From assembly GCF_017356015.1 (NCBI RefSeq), contig NZ_JAFIQV010000031.1:1-64000 (forward strand): a DNA stretch of 64,000 nt. The letters are read 5' to 3'. Origin of the DNA: Azospirillum sp. SYSU D00513 (GTDB lineage: Bacteria; Pseudomonadota; Alphaproteobacteria; Azospirillales; Azospirillaceae). The position numbers and the translations under genes are program-made. The notes under the pieces are model-generated. The model was given only the letters and a program-made list of their open reading frames with translations. It did not search any database and was not told the origin of the DNA. The first letter of the stretch is position 1, and every line of letters starts with the position of its first letter. This document shows, one piece after another, positions 44,817 to 54,942 of the stretch.

Positions 44817-46067
44817 TCAGTGAGCAACGGCGGCGGCGCCATGCTCGTCGATCAGGTTGCCCGACGTGAAGCGGTCGAGCGCGAAGGGTGCGTTCAGCGC
44901 GTGCGGCTGGCCGGTCGCGATGGTGTGGGCGAAGACCCAGCCCGAGCCCGGCGTCGCCTTGAAGCCGCCGGTGCCCCAGCCGCAGTTGATGAAGAGGTTC
45001 TCCACCGGGGTCTTGCCGATGATCGGGCTGGCGTCCGGGCAGACGTCCACGATGCCGCCCCACTGGCGCAGCATGCGCAGGCGGCTGAACATCGGGAACA
45101 GCTCCAGAAGCGCGCCCATCTGGTGCTCGATCATGTGGAAGCTGCCGCGCTGGCCGTAGCTGTGGAAGGCATCGATGCCGGCGCCGATCACCAGCTCGCC
45201 CTTGTCGGACTGGCTGACATAGACGTGGACGGCGTTTGACATGACGACCGTGTCGAGGATCGGCTTCACCGGCTCCGACACGAGCGCCTGGAGCGGGTGG
45301 CTCTCCACCGGCAGGCGGAAGTCGGCCATGGCGGCGAGCACGCTGGAATGGCCGGCGGTGACGATGCCGACCTTTTTGGCGCCGATGAAGCCCTTGGTCG
45401 TCTCGACGCCGACCACGCGGCCGCCCAGCCGGCGGATGCCCGTGACCTCGCAGTTCTGGATGATGTCCACGCCGCGCGCGCTGGCGGCGCGGGCGTAGCC
45501 CCAGGCCACCGCGTCGTGACGGGCGGTGCCGCCGCGGCGCTGGAGCGTGGCGCCCATGATCGGGTAGCGGACGTTCTGGTCGATGTTGATGGCCGGAACG
45601 AACTCCTTCACCTGCTCCTTCGTCATCCACTCGCTGTCGATGCCGTTCAGGCGCAGCGCGTTGACGCGGCGCATGCCCTCGCGCACGTCATGGAGATTGT
45701 GGGCGAGGTTCATGACGCCGCGCTGGCTGAACATGATGTTGTAGTTCAGCTCCTGGCTCAGCCCCTCATAGAGCTTGAGCGACTTCTCATAGAGCGCCGA
45801 ACTCTCGTCCCACAGGTAGTTGGAGCGGATGATGGTCGTGTTGCGGCCGGTGTTGCCGCCGCCGAGCCAGCCCTTCTCGATCACGGCCACGTTGGTGATG
45901 CCGTGTTCCTTGGCGAGATAGTAGGCCGTCGCGAGGCCGTGCCCGCCGCCGCCGATGACGATCACGTCGTAGGACGCCTTCGGCGCCGCGTCGCGCCAGG
46001 CCCGGTCCCACTCCTGGTGGTTCGAGAAGGCGTTCTTGATCAGGGAAAATACGGAATAGGTCGACAT
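44817..46067 (-). CDS. soxB: Sarcosine oxidase beta subunit
   Basis: A 416-aa FAD/FMN subunit. The N-terminal ASYDVIVIGGGGHGLATAYYLAKEHG is the FAD dinucleotide site. Family motifs include GWLGGGNTGRNTTIIRSNYL and, at the C-terminus, LFINCGWGTGGFKATPGSGWVFA. The sarcosine oxidation site lies here, with FMN covalently bound to a His in relatives. It is the first gene of the leftward soxBDAG operon. Upstream, 46127-46134 holds a single weak TGCGACAG-like half-site but no clear 21-bp pair. Confidence 0.94.
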   Translation of the reverse strand: MSTYSVFSLIKNAFSNHQEWDRAWRDAAPKASYDVIVIGGGGHGLATAYYLAKEHGITNVAVIEKGWLGGGNTGRNTTIIRSNYLWDESSALYEKSLKLYEGLSQELNYNIMFSQRGVMNLAHNLHDVREGMRRVNALRLNGIDSEWMTKEQVKEFVPAINIDQNVRYPIMGATLQRRGGTARHDAVAWGYARAASARGVDIIQNCEVTGIRRLGGRVVGVETTKGFIGAKKVGIVTAGHSSVLAAMADFRLPVESHPLQALVSEPVKPILDTVVMSNAVHVYVSQSDKGELVIGAGIDAFHSYGQRGSFHMIEHQMGALLELFPMFSRLRMLRQWGGIVDVCPDASPIIGKTPVENLFINCGWGTGGFKATPGSGWVFAHTIATGQPHALNAPFALDRFTSGNLIDEHGAAAVAH

Positions 46068-46249
46068 GACAGCCTCGCCCTTCTGATGGGATCAGAGTGC
46101 CTGCGGAGGGCGGGGCCTGCATAGAACGCAACAGCCTTTGTGATTGAACGAATCCGACATCGCCGAACGGCCGAGCTTCCGTCAGGTCAAGGCATGGCCC
46201 CGTTTCCGCCGGGACAGGCCTATGGCGGATCGGTTCAGCGCTGTTGGAA

Positions 46250-46294
46250 CAAAAAGAAGCGCCCTCCCGCCGGAGCGGTCCGGCGGGAGGGCGC
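46250..46294 (-). terminator. Rho-independent terminator of the chemoreceptor gene
   Basis: Perfect 16-bp stem (46259-46274 with 46279-46294, GCGCCCTCCCGCCGGA and its complement) and a 4-base loop. On the minus strand a U-rich tail follows (A-rich 46250-46258). It sits 60 bp past the chemoreceptor stop. Confidence 0.88.
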
Positions 46295-46356
46295 GAGCCG
46301 TGGACGAAAGCTCGTACGGGCGACAGGTCGTGCGAGCAGCCGTTGCCGGATGTCGG

Positions 46357-48027
46357 TCACACGCGGTAGTAGCGCACCGCCTCGACAAGCCCCTGGCCGA
46401 GGTCGTTGAGACTGGTGGCCGCACCCTCGAGCTGCCGGGTGCCTGCGGCGGTCTGGCTGCCGGCGGAGCGGATGTTCTGGAGCGCCTGGGTGACCTGCTC
46501 CAGCCCGATCTGCTGCTGGTTGGTTCCGGTGACGATCTGCTGGAAGGCGATGACGCTTTCCTGGATGCTTCCGGCCATGTCGCGGATGGTGCCCTGGGCG
46601 GCGTCGGTCTGGCGCTTGCCGGCGGCCACGCGCTTGACCGCTTCCTCGGTCAGCATGACCGAGCTGTTGATGCCGTGCTGGATCTCGCTGAGGTTGGAGC
46701 GGACCTGGACCGTGGCCTCCTTGGACTGGTCGGCCAGGCTCTTGATCTCGGCCGCCACGATGGCGAAGGTCCGGCCATGCTCGCCGGCGGCCGCCGCCTC
46801 AATGGCGGCGTTGAGCGCCAGCAGGTGGCAGCGCTCGGCGATGTCGTTGACCGTCACGATGATCTCGCCGATGGCCTGGGTGCGCTCGGACAGGATCACG
46901 ATGTTCTCCGCCACGGCTTCCGCCTGCTCGCGGATCGCGTCCATGGCCGTGTTGGTGTCCTCCACCGCCTTCAGCCCCGTCTCGCTTGTCGCCGACGCCG
47001 TCTGCGCGCTCGCCGACACCTCGCGGGCGCGGCGGCTGATCTGCGCGCCGGACTCCGTGATCTCGCTCAAGGTCGCCGTCGTCTCCTCCACGGCGGCGAG
47101 CTGCTGCGACACGCTGGCCGCCTGCTGCTGGGTGGAGGCGCGGATCTGCGCGGTGGCCGCGTGCATGCTTTCCGCGGTCGCCCGTGTGGTGGTGGCGACG
47201 GCGCGCAGCTTGGCGGTCATGTCGTTGAGGTCGCGGCCGAGCATCGCCAGCTCGTCGTCGCCGTCCACCTCGAGGCTCCGGGTCAGGTCGCCCTCCTTCA
47301 CACGGGCCGCGAGGCTGACGGCTTCGCGCAGCCGCGCTGTGATCGAGCGGCTGGTGAGGACCGCGATCAGGGTGGCGACCGCGACCGCCACGAGGCTCGC
47401 GAGGATGGCGGAGCGGATCACCTCGTCATGGATCCGGCGGATGTTCTCCTCGCCGGCCCGTGCGAGCTGCCGGGTGATGGCGCTGCCGGCCTCGATGTTC
47501 GCATCGATGATCTCGCGCAGGGAGTCGAGCCGGGGCTGGAGCCCGCGCGCCTCGGCGTCGCGCCCCTGCAGGAGGAGGTCGAACAGAGTGGCGGCCTCCC
47601 GCTGGACGCTCTGGAAGGCATCGCCGAGGGTGCCGGCGCGCCGGACCAGCTCCGTCCAGAGCCCCGCCCGCTCCTCCGAGACACGCAGGTCGGCGCTTTC
47701 CTGCGCGAGGGAATGAAGCCGCGTCACCGCCACCCTCACCCGTTCGGCCTCCTCCAGATAAGCGCGGCGGAAGGGTTCAATGTCGGCGGAGCGCCCTTCC
47801 GCCCGCGCGATGACCGTCTCGGTGATGGCGCGCTCGCGGCTGCTGCGCAGGTCCGACTGAAGGACGGCGATTTCCTTCAGCAGCTCGGTGGCTTGCACGT
47901 CGTGCTGGGAAACGACGGTGACGAGGGTCAGGGCGTCGTCCACCTTGCGCGATTCATAGAACAGGGGAAGAAGAACCAGGAGACACATGACGCCGAAGCC
48001 GGCGCCCAGCTTGTGCGCGATCTTCAC
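46357..48027 (-). CDS. Methyl-accepting chemotaxis protein
   Basis: A protein of about 556 aa. A GTG start at 48027 is preferred because AGAGG lies 7 bases upstream. TM1 (about 10-25) precedes a helical periplasmic sensor of about 175 residues (four-helix-bundle type). TM2 (about 203-225), a HAMP domain (about 226-280) and the signalling domain follow. The hairpin tip reads HLLALNAAIEAAAAGEHGRTFAIVAAEIKSLA, somewhat diverged from the usual EAARAGEQGRGFAVVA. No C-terminal methyltransferase-binding pentapeptide is seen. Its place between the sox operon and the betaine regulators suggests, but does not show, taxis toward betaine or its products. Confidence 0.92.
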   Translation of the reverse strand: MKIAHKLGAGFGVMCLLVLLPLFYESRKVDDALTLVTVVSQHDVQATELLKEIAVLQSDLRSSRERAITETVIARAEGRSADIEPFRRAYLEEAERVRVAVTRLHSLAQESADLRVSEERAGLWTELVRRAGTLGDAFQSVQREAATLFDLLLQGRDAEARGLQPRLDSLREIIDANIEAGSAITRQLARAGEENIRRIHDEVIRSAILASLVAVAVATLIAVLTSRSITARLREAVSLAARVKEGDLTRSLEVDGDDELAMLGRDLNDMTAKLRAVATTTRATAESMHAATAQIRASTQQQAASVSQQLAAVEETTATLSEITESGAQISRRAREVSASAQTASATSETGLKAVEDTNTAMDAIREQAEAVAENIVILSERTQAIGEIIVTVNDIAERCHLLALNAAIEAAAAGEHGRTFAIVAAEIKSLADQSKEATVQVRSNLSEIQHGINSSVMLTEEAVKRVAAGKRQTDAAQGTIRDMAGSIQESVIAFQQIVTGTNQQQIGLEQVTQALQNIRSAGSQTAAGTRQLEGAATSLNDLGQGLVEAVRYYRV

Positions 48028-48108
48028 GACCAACCTCTTTTTCCCGCCGAAGGCGCCTCTTTTAGCACTCCTTGGCGCGGTCCACCACGGCAGAGGCCAC
48101 GCTTTCCG

Positions 48109-49215
48109 TCAGTCGAAGAGGCGGCGGTCCGGCGGCAGCACATCGCGGGCCAGCCACAGCGCCTCGACCGGCGGGGTCTCCACGCCGCCGCCGCCGGGCT
48201 GGCGCGCGTCGGACGGACTGAAGCCGTAGAAATCCCGGAACTGGCGGGAGAAATGGGCGCAGTCGGCGAAGCCCGCCTCCAGCGCGATGGCGGTGACGGA
48301 GCGCGAGGAGTTCTTCAGCATCCACAGGCCGTAGCGCAGCCTCAGCGCCCTGTAGAAGGCGGCGGGGCTCATGCCGGTGGAGGCGTGGAACAGCCGCTCG
48401 AACTGGCGGCTGCTGACGTTGAGCCGGCGGGCGATCTCCTCGATGGCCAGCGGGTCGTTCAGGTGCTGTTCCATGAGCAGCGCCGCCCGGCGCACCCGCT
48501 CGTCGGTGATCTCGCCCCGGCCGGTCTCGCCGGCGACGGCGGCCACGGCAGGCTGGGGCTGCGGCTCGCTGGCGGGGCGGGCGCGCTCGATCTGCATGAT
48601 GTGCATGGACTTCTGGGCGGCGGCGCGGCCCAGATGCCGTTCGATGAGATAGGCGGCGAGGTCCACCACGCCCGACCCGCCGGAACAGGTGATGCGGTCG
48701 CGGTCCACGGCGTAGAGCTGGTCGGCGACCGGCGTCAGGTCGGGGAACTCCTCCACGAAGTCGCGGTAATGGTACCAGCTGACGCAGCAGCGCCGCCCCT
48801 TCATGAGCCCGACGCGGCTCAGCACGAAGCTGCCCGTGCAGACGCCGACGAGCGTGACCCCCGCCTCGTCCGCCCGCCGCAGATAGGCGACGGCCTCGGC
48901 GTCGAGCTGCGGCCCGCGGTTCAGCAGACCGCCGACCACCACGATGTAGTCGAAGCCCTTCGGGTCCTCGAACCCGGTCCAGCGGGCGACCGGCACGCCG
49001 CAGCTCGACATCACCGGCTCCGGCTTCGTGCCCATGATGGTCCAGCGGCAGCGGATCGGGCGGCTGCCGTCGCCGTCGTCGGCGGCCAGCCGCAGCGCGT
49101 CCAGGAAGCTGGACAGCGCCGTCAGCGTGAAGTTGTTGGTCAGGATGAAGCCGACCGACAGGCCGGCCCTGGCGGGGGCGCCGTCAGAACGCGCCGAGAC
49201 CGTCACGCTCGCCAT
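48109..49215 (-). CDS. GlxA-type AraC-family regulator (DJ-1 fold plus HTH)
   Basis: A protein of about 368 aa. The N-terminal DJ-1/PfpI-like domain (about 20-190) has VGFILTNNFTLTALSSFLDALRLA and VGVCTGSFVLSRVGLM. The C-terminal AraC double HTH (about 245-340) has LAIEEIARRLNVSSRQFERLF and GFADCAHFSRQFRDFYGFSPS. This architecture covers GbdR, SouR and CdhR, regulators of betaine, sarcosine and carnitine use. The start at 49215 overlaps the 3' end of the upstream regulator gene by about 32 bp. A SouR-like role is plausible given the sox genes nearby. Confidence 0.88.
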   Translation of the reverse strand: MASVTVSARSDGAPARAGLSVGFILTNNFTLTALSSFLDALRLAADDGDGSRPIRCRWTIMGTKPEPVMSSCGVPVARWTGFEDPKGFDYIVVVGGLLNRGPQLDAEAVAYLRRADEAGVTLVGVCTGSFVLSRVGLMKGRRCCVSWYHYRDFVEEFPDLTPVADQLYAVDRDRITCSGGSGVVDLAAYLIERHLGRAAAQKSMHIMQIERARPASEPQPQPAVAAVAGETGRGEITDERVRRAALLMEQHLNDPLAIEEIARRLNVSSRQFERLFHASTGMSPAAFYRALRLRYGLWMLKNSSRSVTAIALEAGFADCAHFSRQFRDFYGFSPSDARQPGGGGVETPPVEALWLARDVLPPDRRLFD

Positions 49216-50290
49216 CCTCCGCTCCACCCGCCACCTCCTCCAGAAGTTCCGTGCCCACGGCACCGTTGCCGCGCGACGGCCGGCGCCGGGCCGGCGCGCC
49301 GAAGCCCTCGGACAGGCCGATCGGCTGGGTGCGGTGGCGGGTCTGGTCGACGCGCGGCGGCACGCCGAAATAATCGCGGTAGCATTTGCTGAAATGGGTG
49401 GCCGAGACGAAGCCGCAGCAGACCGTTACCTCGGTGATCGACATGCGCGTCTGGAACAGCAGCTGCCGCGCCCGCTTCAGCCTCAGCCCCAGGTAATAGC
49501 GGGCGGGCGAGCAGTTCATGAACTTGCGGAACAGCCGCTCCACGTTGCGGCGCGACTGGCCGAGCCGCGAGGAGAGCGTCAGCAGATCGAGCGGCTCCTC
49601 GATGTTCTCCTGCATCATCAGGATGGCGGCGTGCAGCTCCTCCCGCTCGAAGCCGGGCATGTGCTGGACCGCCGCGTGCTGGCGCACGGCGCCGGGGCGG
49701 ATCTTGTCGTGCAGCATCTGCTCGGCGATGTCGAGCGCCAGCTGCTCGCCGTGGGCCGTGGCGATGCGGTGGAGCATCATGTCGGTCGCCGCCGTGCCGC
49801 CCGCGCAGGTGAAGCGGTTGCGGTCGATGGTGAACAGCTCGCCCGTCGCCTCGATGTCCGGGAAGCTTTCGGAGAAGCCCGCCATGTTCTCCCAATGGAT
49901 CGTGCAGCGGTAGCCGTTCAGCAGCCCGGCCCGCGCCAGTATGTGGCTGGCGGTGCAGACCGACCCGAAGGCGGTGCCCTGCGTCGCCCGGCGGCGCAGC
50001 CAGCTCAGCACCGGCTTGTCGTCGTACCAGTGGCCGTCGATGCCGCTGCACACGAGGATGGTGGACAGGGCGGGAGCGTCGGCTAGCCCATGGTCCACCG
50101 CGACCTTGATGCCGTTGCTCGCCTGCTCGGACACGCCGAGTGGCGAGATCAGCACCCAGCGGTAAAGCTCCTTCCCGCTGAGATGGTTGGCGAGGCGCAG
50201 GGGCTCGATCGCCGCCGTGAAGGCGATCATCGAGAATTTCGGCACCAGCAGGAAACCGATCGTTTCCGTCCCAGAAGTCACCGGTACCAT
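49184..50290 (-). CDS. gbdR: GbdR-like AraC-family transcriptional regulator
   Basis: A 368-aa protein starting MVPVTSGTETIGFLLVPKFSMIAFT. The DJ-1-like sensor domain (about 10-190) includes AAIEPLRLANHLSGKELYRW, close to GbdR of pseudomonads, plus GSVCTASHILARAGLLNGYR. The HTH domain (about 225-320) has LLTLSSRLGQSRRNVERLFRKF and GFVSATHFSKCYRDYFGVPPR. A C-terminal tail of about 45 residues is disordered. GbdR activates betaine and dimethylglycine catabolism. A perfect pair of TTGCGACAG repeats at 50401-50430, about 110 bp upstream of the start, suggests autoregulation. Confidence 0.85.
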   Translation of the reverse strand: MVPVTSGTETIGFLLVPKFSMIAFTAAIEPLRLANHLSGKELYRWVLISPLGVSEQASNGIKVAVDHGLADAPALSTILVCSGIDGHWYDDKPVLSWLRRRATQGTAFGSVCTASHILARAGLLNGYRCTIHWENMAGFSESFPDIEATGELFTIDRNRFTCAGGTAATDMMLHRIATAHGEQLALDIAEQMLHDKIRPGAVRQHAAVQHMPGFEREELHAAILMMQENIEEPLDLLTLSSRLGQSRRNVERLFRKFMNCSPARYYLGLRLKRARQLLFQTRMSITEVTVCCGFVSATHFSKCYRDYFGVPPRVDQTRHRTQPIGLSEGFGAPARRRPSRGNGAVGTELLEEVAGGAEDGERDGLGAF

Positions 50291-50401
50291 GGCTCGCCCC
50301 CTGTCGCGTCGTGGGTCACATTGCGCGTCGGCATTCCGGACCCGCGCTGGGGTCCCTATTTTTTTGATCGTACGCCCAATCAATACCCAACACGTGTGAT
50401 T

Positions 50402-50430
50402 TGCGACAGTCAACCCACGAATTGCGACAG
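50402..50430. promoter_or_regulatory. Candidate GbdR-type operator upstream of the gbdR-like gene
   Basis: Two perfect TGCGACAG octamers (50402-50409 and 50423-50430), each preceded by T, separated by exactly 21 bp. It lies between the gbdR-like gene (start 50290) and the stop of the upstream AraC gene (50466). The same element, with mismatches, is found before dgcA and gbcA. Confidence 0.6.
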
Positions 50431-50465
50431 CGCCCTGCTTGTTTTTTCCGCAGCTCTCGAATTGC

Positions 50466-51221
50466 CTAATCCCTGCGCATAGCGGCCCGTCGGCGCAGGG
50501 CGGCGGGCGTCGTTCCGCGGGCGCGGCGCAGGCTGCGCGTCAGGGCGCTCTGGTCCGAGAAGCCGGTGGCGAGCGCCACCTCGGCGATGGGAAGGCGTCC
50601 GTCGCGCAGGAGTTCCTCGGCGCGGTCGAGCCGCAGCTCGGCGAGCCGCCGGGCAGGACTTTCGCCGGTTTCCAGCCGGAACAGCTCGTGGAAGCGGCTC
50701 GGCGCGAGGCCAGCGGCGCGCGCCAGTTCCTCCACCCTCAAGGGTTCGTCCAGCCGCGCGCGCATGATCGCCAGGGCCGCCCCGACCGGGCCGGCCGGTT
50801 CCGTGCGTTCGGGCAAGGCCAGCCGCCGTTCCAGCGAGCGGCGCAAAAGATGCACCGCGTGGTGCGCCGCCGCAGCGTCGAGCGGGGCCGCGCCCGCCTC
50901 GAAGGCCAGATAGCCGGCGAGGGAGTCGAGCGCGCCGTCCATCGCGAAGAAGGGCCGGGCCGCAGCACTCCGCAGCAGGGCGTCCCCGCCGTCCGGCAGG
51001 TCGAGCACGACGAAGCGGTTGTCGCCAGCCGCCCGGAAGCTGTGCTCCACGCCCCCGGCGACCAGCACTCCCCGCCCCGCCGCGACACAACCCCCGACCG
51101 CCCCGACCTGCATCTCCAGGCAGCCAGCCACCGGCAGCACGACCTGGTGGAAGCCGTGCGCGTGCAGCGTCTCGCGCCCGTCATAGGACCGCAGCGACAC
51201 CCTCGCCCGCTCATCCGCCAT
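50466..51221 (-). CDS. AraC-family regulator with cupin sensor domain
   Basis: A 251-aa protein. The N-terminal cupin-like AraC binding domain (about 1-110; LHAHGFHQVVLPVAGCLEMQVG) precedes a double HTH (about 150-245; LRVEELARAAGLAPSRFHELF and GFSDQSALTRSLRRARGTTPAALR). It differs from the two GlxA-type regulators downstream. Regulators of this small type are often paired with an EamA exporter; one lies at 52641 but is separated by another gene. Its target is unknown. Confidence 0.88.
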   Translation of the reverse strand: MADERARVSLRSYDGRETLHAHGFHQVVLPVAGCLEMQVGAVGGCVAAGRGVLVAGGVEHSFRAAGDNRFVVLDLPDGGDALLRSAAARPFFAMDGALDSLAGYLAFEAGAAPLDAAAAHHAVHLLRRSLERRLALPERTEPAGPVGAALAIMRARLDEPLRVEELARAAGLAPSRFHELFRLETGESPARRLAELRLDRAEELLRDGRLPIAEVALATGFSDQSALTRSLRRARGTTPAALRRRAAMRRD

Positions 51222-51296
51222 GTCCGTCCTCCTTCGCGAACGCTATTGGAACCGGGCCGCTTCCGGCTCTTCCGCCCGACACCAAACAGCGATGCT

Positions 51297-52352
51297 TCAC
51301 CAGTCGGGCTCCAGGCGGTCATCGTCCTTGTGGTCGCCGCTCTCCGGTTCGCCCAATACATAGGAAAAAAGCATTCTGGGAAGTGCCGACAATTCCAAGC
51401 TCTCAAACGGCATGTCGGGCCGTCGTTCGCGCATCAACCCGACAAGCAGGAGCCCCTGCGCCCGGTCTCGCCCCCTCTTCAGGGCGTCGCGATCATCCCG
51501 CTCGCTGAGCCAAAGCTTGTGAACGGCCCATGCCCTTGGATCGGGGCAGACCATGCGCACGGGAAAGCCATTCGCGGCGATGGCGGTGCCTTCGAAGGAA
51601 GGGCTGTTCACGAGCCACGCCAGCCCGCCAACCTCGGCGGCAGCAAGGTCCTCGGCGTTCTTGCCGATGCGCGATCTCGGTTTCGAGGCGATCAGGTCAT
51701 TGCTTTCCGGAGGGGTGATCAGGTCCACCATGAACCCGTCCCTATTCGCGGCGGCATAGGGTCGGTTGGCGATGACGGTGAAGGTGTCGTCCACCTGCCG
51801 CAGCACGCCCATGATGCCCTCGATACGCAGGTCCTGAATGGTGAGGCGCAATCTCGTGCGATGATCATAGAGCAGATCGACATCGTCGGTCGCAACGAGG
51901 TCGCGGGCGACATGGACACCGCAGAGCCGCTCGTAGGCAAACAGAGCGTGAGTGCCGGCAATCCGGACGTTCCGGCCCAGGAGTCCGGCCTCGTCGAGCC
52001 GGCGAACGATGCGCGACACGATCGTCGGCACGCGGCCCAGGCCAAGCGCCTTGTTGACTGGTGCCATCCTGTTCAGACGCGCCGCCGTGCCCCGCAGGAC
52101 ACGTTGCAGACGCTCCCGCCCCTCGGTGTGGGCGGCATAGGCCTTTTCCGTCTCCGGCGAGCGCGGGCCCAGACTGTGCCGAACCCGGCCGATCTTCCGG
52201 TACAGGTACTCCCGACCACGGGCCGTTTGCCAGTGCATCGAGCCCGCATACCGGCTCTTCAGCTCCGCCTCGGTGGTCCGCCACGTTCCAAAGATCTGTT
52301 CGGTGTCGATCAGCTGACGTGTCTGTTCCGAGGTTAAGTCACTGAAACTCAT
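51297..52352 (-). CDS. GSU2403-type nucleotidyltransferase-fold protein
   Basis: A protein of about 351 aa. An alpha-helical N-terminus (about 1-110) precedes a nucleotidyltransferase-like core. IAGTHALFAYERLCGV and TDDVDLLYDHRTRL provide the GT/S and DxD-type metal-binding residues. FMVDLITPPESND and AWAVHKLWLSERDDRD follow. It resembles the NTP_transf_8 family of unknown function. The start at ATG 52352 (MSFSDLTSEQ) is preferred over an upstream one. It is single, with no obvious antitoxin-like partner, and its neighbours do not explain it. Confidence 0.75.
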   Translation of the reverse strand: MSFSDLTSEQTRQLIDTEQIFGTWRTTEAELKSRYAGSMHWQTARGREYLYRKIGRVRHSLGPRSPETEKAYAAHTEGRERLQRVLRGTAARLNRMAPVNKALGLGRVPTIVSRIVRRLDEAGLLGRNVRIAGTHALFAYERLCGVHVARDLVATDDVDLLYDHRTRLRLTIQDLRIEGIMGVLRQVDDTFTVIANRPYAAANRDGFMVDLITPPESNDLIASKPRSRIGKNAEDLAAAEVGGLAWLVNSPSFEGTAIAANGFPVRMVCPDPRAWAVHKLWLSERDDRDALKRGRDRAQGLLLVGLMRERRPDMPFESLELSALPRMLFSYVLGEPESGDHKDDDRLEPDW

Positions 52353-52640
52353 GGCGTTGTGCCTTGCTATGGCCTTTAGCGAGCATGAAGGCACAACATC
52401 AATTCTGTCAATATCTTAGAAGGAATCCTTGCTTTTGCGCGCCTTCTCCACGATCCATGCCGGACCGCGCCCGTGAAGCCGGAGCGGCGGATCCGGGGTC
52501 GCCGGGTGTGGCGCATCTGCAAAGCGGCCGCAGTTCCGGTCAAAGCGCGCCGGAGAACGGGTCAAGACGGCGTGGCACGGCGCGTGGTAGAGCGGCGCCG
52601 TCAAGCGAAACGTCACCCGTCCCGGAAAGCACCCGCCGCC

Positions 52641-53552
52641 ATGACCGCCGTCCTCTCCCCCGCCCGCTCCTCCGTCCTGCGCGCCACGGCCATCGGGACC
52701 GTGGCCATCCTGATGTGGGCGACGCTGGCGCCGCTCGCGACGCTGGCGCGCATGGTGCCGCCCTTCCAGATGGTCGCCCTGTCCTTCGGCATCGCCTTCC
52801 TGATCGGATCCCTCTGGTCGCTGGCGCATGGGGAGAGCCCGTTTCGCCATTTCCGGCAGCCCGCAGCGCTATGGGGCATCAGCGTCGGGGGGCTGTTCGG
52901 CTTTCACTTCCTCTATTTCCTGTCCCTGCGCCTGGCTCCGCCGGTCGAGGCGAACCTCATCAACTATCTGTGGCCGCTGCTGATCGTTCTCTTCTCGGCG
53001 CTGCTGCCGGGGGAGCGGCTGAAGGCGCGGCATGTCGTCGGTGCGCTGCTCGGGCTGGGGGGCACGATGCTGCTGATCACGCGGGGCGCCGGCCTGACGG
53101 TCAGCCTCGAACATTTGCCCGGTTACGCGCTGGCGCTGGCGAGCGCCTTCACCTGGGCCGGCTATTCGGTGCTGCGCCGCCGGTTGGGCGAGGCGCCGAC
53201 CGAGGCGGTGACCGGCTTCTGCCTCGCCACCTCCGCGCTGGCGGCGCTGTGCCATCTGGCCTGGGAGACGACGGTCTGGCCGGACACGGCCGGAGGCTGG
53301 GCGGCGCTGGCCGCACTCGGCATCGGGCCGGTGGGGGCCGCCTTCTTCGTCTGGGACTATGGGGTGCGGCACGGCGACATCCGCGCGCTGGGTGCCCTGT
53401 CCTACGCGGCGCCCCTGCTCTCCACCATCCTTCTGGTCGTCTTCGGGCTGGCGGCCGGCCATTGGACGGTGTGGGCCGCCTGCCTGCTGATCGCCGGCGG
53501 CTCGCTGCTCGCCAGCAGCGATCTTTTCCGCAAAGAAGGGCAGCAATCCTGA
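52641..53552 (+). CDS. EamA/DMT-family transporter (exporter)
   Basis: A 303-aa membrane protein with ten predicted helices and two EamA repeats. The first holds ATAIGTVAILMWATLAPLATLARMVPPFQMVALSF. The second begins near HLPGYALALASAFTWAGYSVLRRRLG. YLWPLLIVLFSALLPGERLK is typical of the RhaT/YdcZ group. The ATG at 52641 is the family-consistent start; an upstream in-frame extension is hydrophilic and unlikely. These proteins usually export metabolites or amino-acid derivatives. Substrate unknown. Confidence 0.87.
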   Translation: MTAVLSPARSSVLRATAIGTVAILMWATLAPLATLARMVPPFQMVALSFGIAFLIGSLWSLAHGESPFRHFRQPAALWGISVGGLFGFHFLYFLSLRLAPPVEANLINYLWPLLIVLFSALLPGERLKARHVVGALLGLGGTMLLITRGAGLTVSLEHLPGYALALASAFTWAGYSVLRRRLGEAPTEAVTGFCLATSALAALCHLAWETTVWPDTAGGWAALAALGIGPVGAAFFVWDYGVRHGDIRALGALSYAAPLLSTILLVVFGLAAGHWTVWAACLLIAGGSLLASSDLFRKEGQQS

Positions 53553-53690
53553 CATGTTCGGCAAAGCTTGGCGGGTTTAACAAACAAATCTTGCTCGAAT
53601 GGCCGGGACGGGGCTAACTTCTCCCACCTCATGAAAAAAGACAGCCGGGTGACGCCACGGCCGTCGTGCCGCATCCGGAGGAGAAGGGTT

Positions 53691-54785
<1,095 letters not shown>

Positions 54786-54811
54786 GCCCCGTCCGTCCGG
54801 ACACCCGGAGA

Positions 54812-54844
54812 AGCCCCGGCAGCCCCGCGCTGCCGGGGCTTTTT
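54812..54844 (+). terminator. Rho-independent terminator of the TRAP binding-protein gene
   Basis: Perfect 11-bp stem AGCCCCGGCAG (54812-54822) and CTGCCGGGGCT (54830-54840) with a 7-base loop and a T run. It is 26 bp after the stop codon and marks the left border of the replication origin region. Confidence 0.9.
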
Positions 54845-54942
54845 CATGCCCGCCCTCCGCCCGGCCACCTGAGGCAGGGACGGTGCCGTCCGTGAACCGC
54901 CCCATGACGCGGCTCACGCCCCTTCGAGGATCCCGGCGCCCG

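Noticed and set aside
46127..46160. GbdR-type operator upstream of soxB
   Set aside because: Only two weak half-sites (CGCAACAG and TCCGACAT), 26 bp apart rather than 21, so not claimed.
46144..49392. 1082-codon plus-strand open frame over the chemoreceptor and regulator
   Set aside because: It spans two genuine minus-strand genes and a terminator, which no real coding sequence would do here.
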